From Diphasiastrum complanatum (Eukaryota > Streptophyta > Lycopodiopsida > Lycopodiales > Lycopodiaceae): DNA of 64,000 bases. The translations under genes and the position numbers were made by a program. Below, in pieces: positions 63,746 through 64,000 of the stretch. The stretch is from assembly GCA_029204225.1 (NCBI GenBank), contig CM055093.1, forward strand, positions 28,841,777 to 28,905,776. The letters are read 5' to 3'. Positions within the stretch are counted from its first letter, which is position 1. Each line of letters begins with the position of its first letter. The notes beneath the pieces were generated by a model. The model ran no database searches and was not told the origin of the DNA. It saw nothing but the letters and a program-made list of their open reading frames with translations.

Positions 63746-64000
63746 TTCCAATCGATGTCGTATCGAAACTGCAGCAATAGATGTGGATATTTGCAACAGT
63801 CAAGGAAGTATATGTCTTCCTCGGTCATACAAATTATTATCGCATCTTTATAATCGACTATGCCGGCAAGGCACGCCTCGTTTATTTAGTTGTGGTAGAT
63901 CCTCGTTGGACCGAAGAACAAATTAAGGCCTTTGAGGAGTTGAAAACAGCCCTCACCACGGCTCCCATACTCCACTCGCCAGATTACACGAAAGAGTTCC
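63746..64000 (+). pseudogene. Second gypsy element: RT end and RNase H start (RT core deleted)
   Basis: From about 63790 a frame reads KEVYVFLGHTNYYRIFIIDY, RWTEEQIKAFEELKTALTTA and PILHSPDYTKEF, the RT connection/RNase H boundary (compare FMGHANYYRIF at 59006-59040). The whole RT catalytic core is absent between this and the protease. It runs off the window. Confidence 0.85.

Noticed and set aside
1-64000. tRNA or rRNA genes, organelle or bacterial DNA
   Set aside because: I saw no cloverleaf A/B box pairs with plausible arms or rRNA signature stretches; spliced gene and LTR elements show nuclear plant DNA. A tRNAscan run would be decisive.

Overview
This is nuclear DNA from a land plant with a large, transposon-rich genome. 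The evidence is one spliced plant-type ARIADNE (RBR) ubiquitin ligase gene with multi-kilobase introns, several families of Ty1/copia and Ty3/gypsy elements with plant-style primer sites, and a LINE family with APE endonuclease and an RRM-like ORF1. The species cannot be fixed from the sequence. Intron sizes and nested repeats fit a gymnosperm, fern or similar large genome better than a compact one, but that is inference.

Layout. 1-5.5 kb: fragments of one LINE family, including an inverted pair meeting near 800, two minus-strand copies with ORF1, and (GA)n runs. 6.4-24.5 kb: eleven 3' exons of the ARIADNE-like gene on the plus strand. The 5' exons (start codon and most of RING1) were not found and probably lie before the window. 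Its introns hold a decayed gypsy LTR and four LINE pieces (7.6-12.4 kb), a minus-strand copia fragment (13.3-15.9 kb), and a non-coding LTR element with a second one inverted inside it (17.7-22.7 kb). 24.5-29 kb: 3' flank with few recognisable features. 29-36 kb: broken copia elements joined in both orientations. 36.2-42.8 kb: a decayed minus-strand ORF of unknown function split by a very young, nearly intact copia element (LTRs almost identical, perfect 5-bp target duplication, one frameshift). 42.7-53.4 kb: copia debris, including two more copies of the LTR family seen at 34 kb and a gag-protease segment joined to a different copia family. 54.6-61.2 kb: a 24-bp minisatellite and related repeats, with a gypsy element inserted (TSD TCGAC). 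61.2-64 kb: a second, related gypsy element with an inverted gag segment and a deleted RT core; it runs off the window.

The only likely functional host gene is the ARIADNE-like ligase; nothing else looks intact. The best candidate for something new is the LINE family. At least three copies share a 3' end with a short hairpin, an AATAAAG-like motif and then a (CT)n run instead of poly(A). Two copies keep both ends and ORF1 sequence but lack all of ORF2, and both are bounded by (CT)n on both sides. This suggests a LINE lineage tied to CT microsatellites, with ORF1-only non-autonomous derivatives.
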